From: an archaeon
GTDB taxonomy: Archaea > Nanobdellota > Nanobdellia > Woesearchaeales > GW2011-AR9
NCBI GenBank assembly: GCA_030704845.1
Contig: JAUYKZ010000020.1
Span: 1 to 45,527 of the forward strand
Direction of reading: 5' to 3'
Length of the DNA stretch: 45,527 bases
The translations under genes were made by a program, and so were the position numbers. Position 1 is the stretch's first letter. Each line of letters starts with the position of its first letter. The notes beneath the pieces are model-generated. The model made no database searches and was not told where the DNA came from. It worked only from the letters and a program-made list of their open reading frames with translations. Shown here piece after piece: positions 24,731-34,504 of this stretch.

Positions 24731-24890
24731 CCCTCCTTAGTTCAGTGGCTAGAACGCTCGGCTGTAGCAGTTGTTTGACAACCGTCTATGTGACGTCTGG
24801 ATGAAAAACAATCAGTCTGTAGTCACCGAGAGATCCCCGGTGGATGTTGGTAAATCCTTCATCCGGGGAATTCAAATCCGGGAGGGGGGA
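24731..24890 (+). tRNA. tRNA-Tyr (GTA) with two introns
   Basis: Acceptor CCCTCCT pairs with AGGGGGG (one wobble), discriminator A. D-arm GTTC AGTGGCTA GAAC. Anticodon stem CTCGG/CCGAG with loop CTGTAG + A, anticodon GTA. Two insertions must be removed to fold it: 24768-24824 (57 bases) at the canonical position 37/38, and 24841-24870 (30 bases) between the T-stem CCCGG and the T-loop TTCAAAT. The second can form a GGATG/CATCC hairpin. Without them the tRNA is a normal 73 bases. Confidence 0.9.
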
Positions 24891-24894
24891 CTTT

Positions 24895-24926
24895 GGCTGA
24901 GTATACGTTCTTACTCAGCCTTTTTT
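24895..24926 (+). terminator. Intrinsic-type terminator after tRNA-Tyr
   Basis: GGCTGAGTA and TACTCAGCC form a perfect 9-bp stem with an 8-base loop, followed by six T (24921-24926). It begins four bases after the tRNA. It looks like a Rho-independent terminator; hairpins are not required for archaeal termination, which makes it noteworthy. Confidence 0.75.
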
Positions 24927-24975
24927 CTTCATATAAATCATCAACAACCCCTGGCAAGTACTAAAACAACCGCAA

Positions 24976-25137
24976 CTTTTATAAAGAGGTCATCGTTTCA
25001 GAGGCAAATGGCTGCTAAATTATTTCTACACGTGCAAATTTAATGATTTTGTTGTGTAGAAGATGGTATGTCATAATAGGCAAAAAAAAGAAGCTCTGGT
25101 GTGTTCCATAGGGAATATTTTCAGGCTTTAAAAAAAA
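24976..25137 (+). ncRNA. Possible leader RNA or mini-ORF upstream of tRNA-Asp
   Basis: A TATA box (CTTTTATAAAG, centred near 24981) predicts a start at about 25008, exactly at an ATG that opens an 11-codon frame (MAAKLFLHVQI). The sequence can form an 8-bp hairpin (TTCTACAC with GTGTAGAA, 25022-25062). No better promoter is seen directly before tRNA-Asp at 25138, so this may be the leader of a tRNA-Asp, tRNA-Lys and perhaps rpo transcript. Otherwise the stretch holds nothing recognisable. Confidence 0.3.
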
Positions 25138-25270
25138 GCCCTGGTGGTGTAGCTCGGCCTAGCATGTTGCCCTGTCGAGGTGGTTTATAGCTACCACGGA
25201 TAGGCAACGACCCGGGTTCAAAAGGGTCTCAGAGTCTATCTCCGAGTCCATGAATGTCCCGGCCAGGGCG
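25138..25270 (+). tRNA. tRNA-Asp (GTC) with two introns
   Basis: Acceptor GCCCTGG/CCAGGGC with discriminator G. Anticodon stem TTGCC/GGCAA with loop CTGTCG + A, anticodon GTC. Removing 25178-25201 (24 bases, position 37/38) and 25223-25256 (34 bases, between T-loop positions 59 and 60) gives a normal 75-base tRNA with T-stem CCGGG/CCCGG and loop TTCAAA + T. The first intron has a GGTGG/CTACC hairpin. Confidence 0.92.
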
Positions 25271-25273
25271 TAC

Positions 25274-25406
25274 GGGCCGGTAGCTTAGTCTGGTAGAGCG
25301 CCTGACTTTTAATAAGTCATGAGAAGATATCAGGCGGTCGAGGGTTCAAATTAGATCTTCCTGATTTGTATAAGATTGGGGGTCTGGGAAAGTCCCTTCC
25401 GGCCCG
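25274..25406 (+). tRNA. tRNA-Lys (TTT) with two introns
   Basis: Acceptor GGGCCGG/CCGGCCC with discriminator G, three bases after tRNA-Asp. Anticodon stem CCTGA/TCAGG with loop CTTTTA + A, anticodon TTT. Removing 25312-25328 (17 bases, position 37/38) and 25351-25392 (42 bases, T-loop position 59/60) leaves 74 bases with T-stem GAGGG/CCCTT and loop TTCAAA + T. The T-loop intron is at the same position as in tRNA-Asp. Confidence 0.92.
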
Positions 25407-25424
25407 CTCTTTTCCCAAAAAGAG
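25405..25424 (+). other. Hairpin between tRNA-Lys and rpoH
   Basis: GCTCTTTT, loop CCCA, then AAAAGAGC directly after the tRNA. It lacks a T-tract on the plus strand, so it is more likely a processing or spacing structure than a terminator, and the tRNAs may be co-transcribed with rpoH. Confidence 0.35.
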
Positions 25425-25458
25425 CGAAAATAAATAAAAATACAATCATAAATTCACA

Positions 25459-25695
25459 ATGACCATGGATGCCTTAAAACACAGTCTTGTACCAAAGCAC
25501 TCAAAACTAAGTGATAATGAAAAAGCAGTTCTTCTTGAAAAGTATGCTGCTGAATTAAAACAATTACCAAGAATCTATGGCAGTGATCCTGCACTTTCTT
25601 CTCTTTCTGTTAAAGAAGGAGATATTATTAAAATTGAGAGGGCAAGTAAAACCGCGGGTATTTTTGCATATTATCGCGTAGTTACAGGAAATTAA
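25459..25695 (+). CDS. rpoH: DNA-directed RNA polymerase subunit H (Rpo5)
   Basis: 78 residues, the normal archaeal length, equivalent to the C-terminal domain of eukaryotic Rpb5. HSLVPKHSKLSDNEKAVLLE, LPRIYGSDPA and KEGDIIKIERASKTAG are the family motifs. It starts the polymerase operon and ends one base before rpoB''. It builds the lower jaw of the polymerase. Confidence 0.97.
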   Translation: MTMDALKHSLVPKHSKLSDNEKAVLLEKYAAELKQLPRIYGSDPALSSLSVKEGDIIKIERASKTAGIFAYYRVVTGN

Positions 25696-25696
25696 C

Positions 25697-27175
25697 ATGA
25701 CAGATAAATCAATTTTAGTGCGAAAATATTTTGAAGAAAATAAATTTGTAGCAAGCAATATTCAATCTTTTAATCATCTTCTTGAAAAAGGATTACAGGA
25801 AGTAATCGAAGAAAACAAAGAAGCTGAACCAACTATTATTCCACATAATATTGAGAAATTCAAAATCAGATTTGGTAGAATCACCGTTGGAAAACCAGAA
25901 ATTACCGAAGCAGATGGAAGTAAAAGACCAATTTATCCAATGGAAGCTCGGTTGAGAAAAATAACTTATCATGCTCCAATCTTTCTTGAAGTAAGTACTT
26001 ACATTAATGATGTACAAAGAGAAAATTTTGTAACTCAAGTTGGAAAGATGCCAATTATGCTTAAGAGTAAATTTTGTAATTTAGATGCATTAAATAGAGA
26101 AGAATTAATGAAATTCGGTGAAGATCCATCTGATCCAGGTGGATATTTTATAATTAATGGTACTGAAAGAACCATTGTTAATGTAGAAGATCTTGCTGCA
26201 AACAATTTCATGATTGAAGAAGCTAAGGGCGGAGAATTCTCTGGAAGATTCTTTGCAGCTCGTGGTTCTTACAAAATACCTCATTCTTTTGAGAAAAAGA
26301 AAGATGGAATCTATTACATGTCTTTCACTAGAGTAAAACAAATGCCAATAGTAATTGTTCTAAAAGCATTAGGAATGGTAAAAGATGAAGATATCATGAA
26401 AGCTATCTCTACTGAGAAAAGTTATGATGAAATGATTCTTAATTTATACGAATTCGTTGACATAAAAACTCAGGAAGATGCGATAGATTTTATTGCACGA
26501 AGAGTTGGTGCTGGTCAATCTAAAGAAGTTAGAATGGAAAGAACTGTTGACATTCTAGATAGATATTTACTCCCAAATATTGGTGTTGACTTAAATTCAA
26601 GAGCAGAGAAAGCTAAAAATATTGGTAAGATGCTCAAACGGTTAATTGATGTTTATCAAGGAACAAGAGCTCCAGATGATAAAGATCATTACATGAATAA
26701 ACGTATTAGGATGAGTGGTGATCTGTTATTAGATTTATTTAGAGTTAACTTTAAAGTTTTAGTTGGAGATATTCTCTACAATTTCCAAAGAATTATCAAA
26801 AGAGGAAAACTTCCTTCAATAAGAGTTATTATCCGTGATAAATTATTGACCTCTAGATTATATTCTGCTATGGCAACCGGTGAATGGGTTGGTGGAAGAC
26901 AAGGGGTATCTCAAAGAATGGATAGATCAAATTATTTATCTATGGTTTCACATTTACAAAGAGTTGCAAGTCCTTTAGCGACTTCGCAAGAAAACTTTGA
27001 TGCACGAGCATTACATTGTACTCATTTAGGAAGATTATGTCCGATTGAAACTCCAGAAGGTACTAACATTGGTCTTCGTAAAAATTTGGCAATGCTATGT
27101 TCATTATCACAACGTGCAGACGAAAAAGAAGTAATGGAAAAATTACAAAATCTTGGGTTGAGGGAGACAATATAA
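25697..27175 (+). CDS. rpoB2: RNA polymerase subunit B'' (Rpo2 N-terminal part)
   Basis: 492 residues, the N-terminal half of the second-largest subunit. It covers the protrusion and lobe (GKMPIMLKSKFCNL, GGYFIINGTERTIVNVEDLA) and ends after the fork region (SRLCPIETPEGT-type motif, here GRLCPIETPEGTNIGL). The split into B'' and B' is normal for many archaea. The stop codon is one base from the start of rpoB'. Confidence 0.97.
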   Translation: MTDKSILVRKYFEENKFVASNIQSFNHLLEKGLQEVIEENKEAEPTIIPHNIEKFKIRFGRITVGKPEITEADGSKRPIYPMEARLRKITYHAPIFLEVSTYINDVQRENFVTQVGKMPIMLKSKFCNLDALNREELMKFGEDPSDPGGYFIINGTERTIVNVEDLAANNFMIEEAKGGEFSGRFFAARGSYKIPHSFEKKKDGIYYMSFTRVKQMPIVIVLKALGMVKDEDIMKAISTEKSYDEMILNLYEFVDIKTQEDAIDFIARRVGAGQSKEVRMERTVDILDRYLLPNIGVDLNSRAEKAKNIGKMLKRLIDVYQGTRAPDDKDHYMNKRIRMSGDLLLDLFRVNFKVLVGDILYNFQRIIKRGKLPSIRVIIRDKLLTSRLYSAMATGEWVGGRQGVSQRMDRSNYLSMVSHLQRVASPLATSQENFDARALHCTHLGRLCPIETPEGTNIGLRKNLAMLCSLSQRADEKEVMEKLQNLGLRETI

Positions 27176-27176
27176 T

Positions 27177-28982
27177 ATGGCAGATGTATATCTTAATTCA
27201 AATATTGTAGGCGTTGTAGATAATCCATTAACTTTTGTTTCAGATATCAAAGATCTTCGTCGTAAAGGAGCAATTCAAATTGACGTTAATGTTTTCTTTA
27301 ATGAAGAAGCAAATGAAATTTCTATTTATACTGATGAAGGAAGAGCAAGAAGACCATTAATTGTTGTTAAAGATGGTAGATCATTATTAACTGAAAAACA
27401 TCTTGATCAATTGAAAGGTGGCGAATTATCTTGGATGGATCTTGTTAGACAAGGGGTAGTTGAATATTTAGATGCAGCAGAGGAAGAAAATTCTTTGATT
27501 GCTTTCAATGATATTGAAATTACCGTTGAACACACTCATCTGGAAGTTAGTCCGGGAGTAATCACGGGAGTTACAACTTCTCTTGTTCCTTTTGGTAATT
27601 ACTTATTATCTACTCGTTTAAATGGTGGTTCTAAAAACCAGAAACAAGCATTAGGATTTTATGCAGCTAATTATCATTTAAGATTAGACATGGATGCAAA
27701 TATTTTACATTATCCTCAAAATCCTTTAGTTAAAACAAAAATTCATGATGTAATTGATTACTCAGAACATCCTTCTGGGCAGAACATGGTTGTAGCAATC
27801 ATGTGTTACGACGGTTACAACATGGAAGATGGGGTTATACTTAACAAAACTTCAATCCAGCGTGGACTTGCAAGAAGTACTTACTTCCACCCAATTTCTG
27901 CTGAAGAATTACGTTATTCTGGTGGATTAATTGATGAAATTTCTGTCCCAGATAAAGATGTTAAGGGATATAGAAGTGAACAGGATTACCGATTCTTAGA
28001 AACAGATGGTATTGTTTATCCAGAAGCGAAAGTTGACGAAGGAGATGTTATTATTGGAAGAACAAGTCCTCCTAGATTCTTAAGTAGCATGGATGAATAC
28101 AATTTATCTGCAGCAACACGCCGTGAAAGTTCTTTAAATCTTAAACATGGCCAGAAAGGTGTTGCCGATTTAGTTATTCTTACTGAAAATGAAGAAGGAA
28201 ATAGATTAGTTCAGGTAAGATTAAGAGAAGAAAGAATTCCAGAGATTGGTGATAAATTTACCAGTCGTCATGGTCAAAAAGGAGTTACCGGTATTTTAAT
28301 TCCTCAACAAGATATTCCGTTCTCTGCATCAGGAATTGTTCCAGACCTAATTTTCACACCACATGGTATTCCTTCAAGGATGACTATTTCACATTTAATT
28401 GAATTGATTGGGGCAAAAGTAGGAGCTCTATCTGGAAGATACATTGATGGAACTTTATTCCAAAGTGAATATGAAAAAGATTTAAGAAAAGAATTACAAG
28501 AACGCGGTTTCCGTGAAGATGGAACAGAAGTATTCTATGACGGAAGAACCGGTAAACAAATGCTTGCTCGTATTTATGTTGGTAACATGTATTATCTTCG
28601 TCTTAGACACATGGTTGCGAACAAAATGCAATCTCGTGCACGTGGACCAATCCAGCTTCTTACTCGTCAGCCAACTGAAGGTAAGGCTAAGGAAGGAGGT
28701 CTACGTTTAGGAGAGATGGAGAAGGATACCTTTATCGCGCACGGTGCTTCTCTTTTACTTAAAGAAAGATTTGATTCAGATCAAGTAGTTATTCCTATTT
28801 GTGAAAAATCTGGATTGATGGGTTATTATGATCTTCGTCAAAATGGAAAAGCTATCTCGCCATTGTATGGAGAAAACTCCGAGATGTCAGAAGTAGAAAT
28901 GAGTTATGCCTTTAAATTATTACTTGACGAAATAAGAAGTATGGGAATTTACGTAAAATTAAATTTGGAGAATAAATACTAA
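27177..28982 (+). CDS. rpoB1: RNA polymerase subunit B' (Rpo2 C-terminal part)
   Basis: 601 residues containing the hybrid-binding, wall/flap and anchor domains. The characteristic motifs are NMEDGVILNK, the basic stretch KFTSRHGQKGVTG, and the C-terminal ARGPIQLLTRQPTEG with RLGEMEKD. In sigma-using bacteria the matching flap holds sigma region 4; whether this flap could do so is not visible from motifs. One base separates it from rpoA'. Confidence 0.97.
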   Translation: MADVYLNSNIVGVVDNPLTFVSDIKDLRRKGAIQIDVNVFFNEEANEISIYTDEGRARRPLIVVKDGRSLLTEKHLDQLKGGELSWMDLVRQGVVEYLDAAEEENSLIAFNDIEITVEHTHLEVSPGVITGVTTSLVPFGNYLLSTRLNGGSKNQKQALGFYAANYHLRLDMDANILHYPQNPLVKTKIHDVIDYSEHPSGQNMVVAIMCYDGYNMEDGVILNKTSIQRGLARSTYFHPISAEELRYSGGLIDEISVPDKDVKGYRSEQDYRFLETDGIVYPEAKVDEGDVIIGRTSPPRFLSSMDEYNLSAATRRESSLNLKHGQKGVADLVILTENEEGNRLVQVRLREERIPEIGDKFTSRHGQKGVTGILIPQQDIPFSASGIVPDLIFTPHGIPSRMTISHLIELIGAKVGALSGRYIDGTLFQSEYEKDLRKELQERGFREDGTEVFYDGRTGKQMLARIYVGNMYYLRLRHMVANKMQSRARGPIQLLTRQPTEGKAKEGGLRLGEMEKDTFIAHGASLLLKERFDSDQVVIPICEKSGLMGYYDLRQNGKAISPLYGENSEMSEVEMSYAFKLLLDEIRSMGIYVKLNLENKY

Positions 28983-28983
28983 A

Positions 28984-31557
28984 ATGAAACGACTCGTAAG
29001 AAAAAAAATTAGCAGTATCTCTTTTGGAATTTTTTCACCAAAACAAGTTGTTGAAGCTTCGACAGCGAAAATTGTAACTCCAGAATTATATGATCGTGAA
29101 GGATACCCTGTTGACGGCGGTTTAATGGATTTAAGATTAGGAGTTATTGATCCTGGTCTTCGTTGTAAAATTGATGGCGGTAAATTAAAAGAATCCTTTG
29201 GTCATTTTGGTTACATTGAACTTGCTCGCCCAGTTGTACACATTAAATTTGTTAGAACTATTTTAGATATTTTAAGATCAACCTGTAAATCTTGTGGTCA
29301 TATTTTAATTCCAGTTGAGAATGCAAAAAGATACATGGCTATTCTTGATAAAGTTGGAGAAGAACTTGGTTTCGAAGCACGAAGAAGAAAGATTAAAGTT
29401 ATTGTAGCAAAATACAGAGCTAAAGATAAATGCCCTCATTGTTCTGCTAAACAAGGAAAAATAAAATTATCCAAACCTTACAATTATTATGAAGACGAAA
29501 TTCGTTTAAGTCCAATTGAAGTTCGTGCACGTCTTGAAAAGATTCCCGAGGAAGATTTACCAATCTTTGGATTTAAATCGGGAGAATTTAGACCAGAATG
29601 GTTAGTTCTTACAATAATGCAGATTCCACCGGTAACTATGCGTCCTAGTATCACTCTAGAATCTGGAGAAAGATCTGAAGATGATTTAACTCATAAATTA
29701 GGAGATATCGTGCGGATTAATCAGCGATTATTTGAAAATATTAATGCTGGTGCACCAGAAGTAATCATTGAAGATTTATGGGACTTATTGCAATATCATG
29801 TTACAACGTTCTTTGATAATGCTATCGCTCAACTCCCTCCTGCTAGACATCGTGGTGGTCAAGTTTTGAAAACGTTAGCGAACAGAATCAGCAGTAAAGA
29901 CGGTAGGATTCGTCACAACCTTGCTGGTAAGAGAACAGATTTCTCGGCACGTACAGTTATCAGTCCAGATCCATTAATTGGAGTAAACGAAGTAGGAGTT
30001 CCAGAATTAATGGCTCAAAGTTTAACAGTTCCAGAAAGAGTTACCGAATGGAACAAAGAATATTTAAGAAAATTTGTGGTGAATGGGCCAAAGAAATATC
30101 CTGGAGCTAATTATATTATCAAGCCTGATGGAAAACGTAAAACAATTACTAATGAAACTAAAGATGAAATTTTAGAAGAGTTAGATGTTGATTACGTTGT
30201 AGAAAGACATCTTCTTAACGGAGATATTGCTCTTTTCAACAGGCAACCATCCTTGCACAGAATGAGTATGATGTGTCACCGAGTTAAAGTTTTACCTGGT
30301 AAAACGTTCCGTTTAAATCCAGCTGTATGTAATCCATACAACGCAGATTTCGACGGTGATGAGATGAACCTACATATCCCTCAAACTGAAGAAGCAAGAT
30401 CTGAAGCATTAATTTTAATGTTAGTGGAAACTCAATTAATGAGTCCAAGAAGCGGTTTAAGTATTGTTGGATGTATTCAGGATGCAATTACTGGTAACTA
30501 TTTGTTAACTAAAGAGTTAGTTATGTCTAGAGAAGAAGCAATCAATCTATTATTTTCTTGTGGCGTTCAAGATTTCTCTACTTTGGCAAATAAAGAAAAA
30601 GTTAATGGGAAGGAAATCTTCTCAGTGCTTCTTCCAAAAGATTTCAACTTTAAAGGAAAAGATAAGAGCGGAAATGACGTTGAAATTGTTAACGGAGAAT
30701 TAAATTCCGGAATCATGGATAAAGCTAACCTTGGTCAAGAAAGCGGTTTAATGTTAAGAAACATCTATGAAAAATATGGCCCATCTTACACTGCAACATT
30801 CCTTGGACAAATTTCTAAACTGGGAATTGGTGTACTTTCACGTAGAGGATTTTCAATTGGTTTAGCTGACGTAGATTTGTCTGACGAAGCAATGGAAGAA
30901 ATCAGAGAAGTAGTTAGAAAAGCTGAAGAAGAAGCTTACAAATTAATTGACATGTATTCTGAAGGTAAACTAGAAGCATTACCTGGAAGATCATTACACG
31001 AAACTGTAGAATTAAGAATTCTTGAAGCTCTTAACAAGGCAAGGAATAAAGGTGGTGACATTGGAATGCGTCAAACTAAAGAAAATGCTGCTTTAGTGAT
31101 GGCAAGAAGCGGTTCCAGAGGTAACGCTTTATATATCGCTCAGATGACTGCAGTTGTTGGTCAGCAATCACTTCGTGGTAAACGTATTAGTTCAGGATAC
31201 AAACAAAGAACATTGTCCTATTTCAAGAAAAACGATTTAAGTCCAGCAGCTAGAGGATTTATTAAAAATAATTTCAAAAGTGGTTTAACTCCATACGAAT
31301 TTTTCTTTGGAGCAATGACTGGAAGAGACGCTTTGATGGATACTGCATTACGTACGCCTAAATCTGGTTATTTGTATAGAAGATTATCTAACGCAATGCA
31401 AGATCTTAAAGTGAATTATGATGGTACTGTTAGAGATGCTAGTAGCAAAATTGTTCAATTTGTCTACGGTGAAGATGGTCTTGATGTTTCAAAAACTAAA
31501 GGCGGAGAACTGGACGTACAGAAAGCTGTTGAATCAGCTATAGAGGGCAAAAAATGA
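28984..31557 (+). CDS. rpoA1: RNA polymerase subunit A' (Rpo1 N-terminal part)
   Basis: 857 residues. It contains the catalytic magnesium-binding loop [10 protein letters not shown] at 453-462, the clamp zinc site (CKSCGHI ... CPHCSAK), the [10 protein letters not shown] motif and the bridge-helix region. The clamp-helix segment around residues 255-290 ([20 protein letters not shown]) is archaeal in style. It overlaps rpoA'' by four bases (ATGA). Confidence 0.98.
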   Translation: MKRLVRKKISSISFGIFSPKQVVEASTAKIVTPELYDREGYPVDGGLMDLRLGVIDPGLRCKIDGGKLKESFGHFGYIELARPVVHIKFVRTILDILRSTCKSCGHILIPVENAKRYMAILDKVGEELGFEARRRKIKVIVAKYRAKDKCPHCSAKQGKIKLSKPYNYYEDEIRLSPIEVRARLEKIPEEDLPIFGFKSGEFRPEWLVLTIMQIPPVTMRPSITLESGERSEDDLTHKLGDIVRINQRLFENINAGAPEVIIEDLWDLLQYHVTTFFDNAIAQLPPARHRGGQVLKTLANRISSKDGRIRHNLAGKRTDFSARTVISPDPLIGVNEVGVPELMAQSLTVPERVTEWNKEYLRKFVVNGPKKYPGANYIIKPDGKRKTITNETKDEILEELDVDYVVERHLLNGDIALFNRQPSLHRMSMMCHRVKVLPGKTFRLNPAVCNPYNADFDGDEMNLHIPQTEEARSEALILMLVETQLMSPRSGLSIVGCIQDAITGNYLLTKELVMSREEAINLLFSCGVQDFSTLANKEKVNGKEIFSVLLPKDFNFKGKDKSGNDVEIVNGELNSGIMDKANLGQESGLMLRNIYEKYGPSYTATFLGQISKLGIGVLSRRGFSIGLADVDLSDEAMEEIREVVRKAEEEAYKLIDMYSEGKLEALPGRSLHETVELRILEALNKARNKGGDIGMRQTKENAALVMARSGSRGNALYIAQMTAVVGQQSLRGKRISSGYKQRTLSYFKKNDLSPAARGFIKNNFKSGLTPYEFFFGAMTGRDALMDTALRTPKSGYLYRRLSNAMQDLKVNYDGTVRDASSKIVQFVYGEDGLDVSKTKGGELDVQKAVESAIEGKK

Positions 31558-32696
31558 AAAAAGAACATCAAGATATTATAGATCAATATTCAGAAATATT
31601 GCCTCCTTATATCCTTGGACAGATTGATCAGTATTTACCAAGTTCATCTACTAAAGTCCAAGTAGAAAAAGTTTTGTCTAAGGTTATTGAAGCTTTTGAA
31701 ACTGCTAAAGTTAATCCAGGAGAATGTGTAGGTTTAGTTAGCGCAGAAAGTATTGGTGAACCAGGTACCCAGATGACACTTAACACTTTCCATTTGGCTG
31801 GGGTAGCAGAAGTACAAGTTACTACGGGTCTTCCAAGAATTATCGAAATTTTTGATGCTCAGAAATCTATCAAAACTCCGATGATGGAAATTTATCTTAA
31901 AGATTCACATAATTCCGTAGACGCGGTAAGAAAATTTGCAGCAAAAATTAAATCTACTCTTTTCGGAGAATTTGCTAAAGAATATTCTTTAGACATTTTT
32001 GATCAAAAATTGCAAGTTTTATTAAATAAAGAATTCCTTGCAGATCACGAAATTACCGCAAAAGATTTAGCTAAATCTATTAAATTAAAATCTAAAGGAT
32101 TTGTGATTGTTGTCGAAGATGATAGAATTATTTTCGAACATAAAGGCAAACCTGAAGAAATTAAAGAATTATATAATCTTAAAAACAAAATCAGACTAGT
32201 TAAAGTTAAAGGACTTAAAGGAATTACTCAAGTTCTACCTGTTAAACGAGGAGAAAAGTATTTGGTATTAACTGCAGGTACAAATCTTAAAGACGTGTTA
32301 GATTTACCAGAAGTTGATGTAACCAGAACAACTAGTAATGACATTCATGAAGTATACTCTGTTCTTGGAGTAGAAGCAGCAAGACAAATAATCATTAATG
32401 AAGTTTTCAAAGTTATTGAATCACAAGGTTTGAATGTTGATTTACGTCATATCATGCTTGTAGCTGATATCATGTGTGTTGGTGGAAACATTAAAGGTAT
32501 AACTAGGTATGGAGTTGTTAGCGAGAAAGCAAGCGTACTTGCAAGAGCTTCATTCGAAACACCAGTTAAACATATTATTAATGCTGCACTAGAAGGAGAA
32601 GTGGATTATCTTACTTCAGTAGTTGAAAATGTGATGATTAATCAACCTGTACCTTTAGGAACTGGGTTACCTGGTTTGATAACTAAACTTAAATAA
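31554..32696 (+). CDS. rpoA2: RNA polymerase subunit A'' (Rpo1 C-terminal part)
   Basis: 380 residues with the trigger-loop region ([20 protein letters not shown]), the [13 protein letters not shown] motif, the cleft/jaw, and a C-terminal [20 protein letters not shown]. Start overlaps the end of rpoA'. The A'/A'' split is universal in archaea, a strong sign of the host domain. Confidence 0.98.
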   Translation: MKKEHQDIIDQYSEILPPYILGQIDQYLPSSSTKVQVEKVLSKVIEAFETAKVNPGECVGLVSAESIGEPGTQMTLNTFHLAGVAEVQVTTGLPRIIEIFDAQKSIKTPMMEIYLKDSHNSVDAVRKFAAKIKSTLFGEFAKEYSLDIFDQKLQVLLNKEFLADHEITAKDLAKSIKLKSKGFVIVVEDDRIIFEHKGKPEEIKELYNLKNKIRLVKVKGLKGITQVLPVKRGEKYLVLTAGTNLKDVLDLPEVDVTRTTSNDIHEVYSVLGVEAARQIIINEVFKVIESQGLNVDLRHIMLVADIMCVGGNIKGITRYGVVSEKASVLARASFETPVKHIINAALEGEVDYLTSVVENVMINQPVPLGTGLPGLITKLK

Positions 32697-32749
32697 GGAT
32701 AAAATTAAAATAGGAGTTCATAGTTAAGAATTTACTTGAGGGATAAACA

Positions 32750-33031
32750 ATGGCAAAGAAAGAAGTCAGTGAAGAATTAAAAGAATTACGTAGTAAAATT
32801 CAGGATGGTAAAGTAATCATCGGTTTAGATCGAGTAATAAAAGCTGTAAAGGCTAAAAAAATTGAAAAAGTATTTGTATCTAGTAATTGTCCGCAAAAAA
32901 CCGTAGAGGATTTACAATATTACGCAAATCTTGCAGGAGTAGAAGTAGCTAAGCTTGATTTCGATAACGAGGAGTTAGGTGTTTTCTGTAGAAAGAACTT
33001 CTTTATTTCTGTACTTGGTGTATCAGCATAA
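32750..33031 (+). CDS. rpl30e: Ribosomal protein L30e
   Basis: 93 residues with the L7Ae/L30e fold (GKVIIGLDRVIKAVKAKKIE, KVFVSSNCPQKTVEDLQYYA). It usually sits between rpoA'' and the NusA-like gene in archaea, as here. A purine-rich site (GAGGGATAA) precedes the ATG. Confidence 0.93.
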   Translation: MAKKEVSEELKELRSKIQDGKVIIGLDRVIKAVKAKKIEKVFVSSNCPQKTVEDLQYYANLAGVEVAKLDFDNEELGVFCRKNFFISVLGVSA

Positions 33032-33032
33032 A

Positions 33033-33452
33033 TTGGCACGGCTTAAACTTGATCAAGATGCACTAGGGCTTTCATCCCTCCTTGAAAGAATTGCTCACGT
33101 GCAGGTTAAAGATTGTTTTCAGGATGAGGATACGGTTTATTATATCGTAGAGACTGGTCAGGTAGGTAAGGCAATAGGCAAGAAGGCTGAAAATATTCAT
33201 CGGATTCAGGAAGATCTTGGTAAAAGGGTAAAAGTCATAGAATTTAAGGAAAGAGTGGAAGATTTTGTGAAAAGTATAGCTTACCCTTTAGAAATTGAAG
33301 AAGTAGTTCTAAACGATGAAGGTTTCGTGGAAATAAGAGATAGCAGAAAAAAAGCAAAAAGTTTATTAATAGGTAGGGGAGGCAAGAACTTACAGCTCAT
33401 AAATCGGGCGGTAAGACGTTTTTTTAACGTCGAAGTTAAGGTAATTCAATAA
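33033..33452 (+). CDS. nusA: NusA-like KH-domain protein
   Basis: 139 residues from a TTG start ([12 protein letters not shown]), chosen because it follows the L30e stop by one base and gives the length of archaeal NusA-like proteins; the longer frame from 32979 would overlap L30e by 53 bases and adds unrelated residues. Two KH domains are present ([20 protein letters not shown] and [20 protein letters not shown]). It has no S1 domain, in contrast to bacterial NusA. It probably binds RNA during transcription or ribosome assembly. It overlaps the uS12 start by one base. Confidence 0.93.
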   Translation: MARLKLDQDALGLSSLLERIAHVQVKDCFQDEDTVYYIVETGQVGKAIGKKAENIHRIQEDLGKRVKVIEFKERVEDFVKSIAYPLEIEEVVLNDEGFVEIRDSRKKAKSLLIGRGGKNLQLINRAVRRFFNVEVKVIQ

Positions 33453-33871
33453 TGGGAAAGAAAGCTAGAGGATTAGGAGCAGCGAAAAAACTGCAGAAGA
33501 GAAGAAAAACCTTCAAACTAGTAAATAGAACTAAATTGAAGAAGAAAGTAGATCCCTTAGCAGGTTCATCTCAAGCAAAAGCAATTGTTTTAGAAAAGAT
33601 TCAAATTGAAGCAAAACAGCCAAACTCAGCAATGAGAAAGTGTGCTAGAGTACAGCTAGTTAAAAATGGAAAACAAATTACCGCATTCATGCCTGGCGAT
33701 GGAGCACAAAAATTAATTAACGAGCATGATGAAGTAATCGTTGAATGTATCGGTGGTAAGATGGGAAGAGCTAAAGGAGATATTCCCGGTGTTCGTTGGC
33801 AAGTTATAAAAGTTAATGATCAAAGCCTTAATGCGTTATTAGGTGGTAAATTAGAGAAAGCAAGGAGATAA
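33452..33871 (+). CDS. rps12: Ribosomal protein uS12
   Basis: 139 residues. [20 protein letters not shown] and ITAFMPGDG are the decoding-centre motifs of S12. Archaeal length, located before uS7. One base separates it from the uS7 start. Confidence 0.98.
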   Translation: MGKKARGLGAAKKLQKRRKTFKLVNRTKLKKKVDPLAGSSQAKAIVLEKIQIEAKQPNSAMRKCARVQLVKNGKQITAFMPGDGAQKLINEHDEVIVECIGGKMGRAKGDIPGVRWQVIKVNDQSLNALLGGKLEKARR

Positions 33872-33872
33872 A

Positions 33873-34472
33873 ATGGCAGAAGTTCAATTTTTCAATAGAT
33901 GGAGTGCGGAAGGTATCGGTGTAGAAGATCCAGGATTGGCAGACTATATCACCTTGCAACCTAAAATCATTCCGAAAACTGGCGCTAGATATGCTGGTAA
34001 TAGATTCCATAAATCAAACACTTTCATTGTTGAACGTCTTGCATCAAAATTAATGGGTTCAGGACATAAAAGTAAGAAACATTTCATGAGTTCTGGTCAC
34101 AATACTGGTAAGAAAAGTAAAGCTCTTGGAATTGTTGAAAATTCTTTAGCAATTATTGAGAAAAAAATTAATTTAAATCCTTTAGCAATTCTGGTTAGAG
34201 CTATCGAGAATGCTGCTCCTAGAGAAGAAGTAATCGCTGTAGAATATGGTGGAGCAAGATATCCGAAAGCAGTAGATGTTGCTCCTCAAAGAAGAGTTGA
34301 TCTTGCTTTAAGATTAATGACTCAAGGTGCTTATTTACGTTCTTTCAATAAAAAAATGAAAATCGAAGATGCTTTAGCGGAAGAAATAATCAATGCATAT
34401 CATTCATCTGCAAAAAGTAGTGCTGTTGCTAAGAAAAGAGATTTAGAACGGCAGGCTGCAAGCAGTAAATAA
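33873..34472 (+). CDS. rps7: Ribosomal protein uS7
   Basis: 199 residues. Family motifs include MGSGHKSKKHFMSSGHNTGK, NPLAILVRAIENAAPREEV and GGARYPKAVDVAPQRRVDLA. The C-terminal tail KKRDLERQAASSK is encoded again, with different codons, at 35042-35083. That suggests the 3' end of this gene was replaced when the neighbouring segment was inserted. Confidence 0.97.
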   Translation: MAEVQFFNRWSAEGIGVEDPGLADYITLQPKIIPKTGARYAGNRFHKSNTFIVERLASKLMGSGHKSKKHFMSSGHNTGKKSKALGIVENSLAIIEKKINLNPLAILVRAIENAAPREEVIAVEYGGARYPKAVDVAPQRRVDLALRLMTQGAYLRSFNKKMKIEDALAEEIINAYHSSAKSSAVAKKRDLERQAASSK

Positions 34473-34504
34473 GACGTTATAGATCTCTATTGGGGTGGGA
34501 CAAA

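Noticed and set aside
24773-24800. TTGACA-like sequence (TTTGACAACC) followed by AT-rich bases, a possible sigma promoter
   Set aside because: It lies inside the first intron of tRNA-Tyr and no suitably spaced -10 element or gene follows.
24771-25043. Open frame across the tRNA-Tyr introns
   Set aside because: It runs through tRNA exons and a terminator and has no protein-like composition.
32979-33032. Longer start for the NusA-like gene
   Set aside because: It would overlap L30e by 53 bases and add residues unlike the family; the TTG at 33033 gives the expected beginning.
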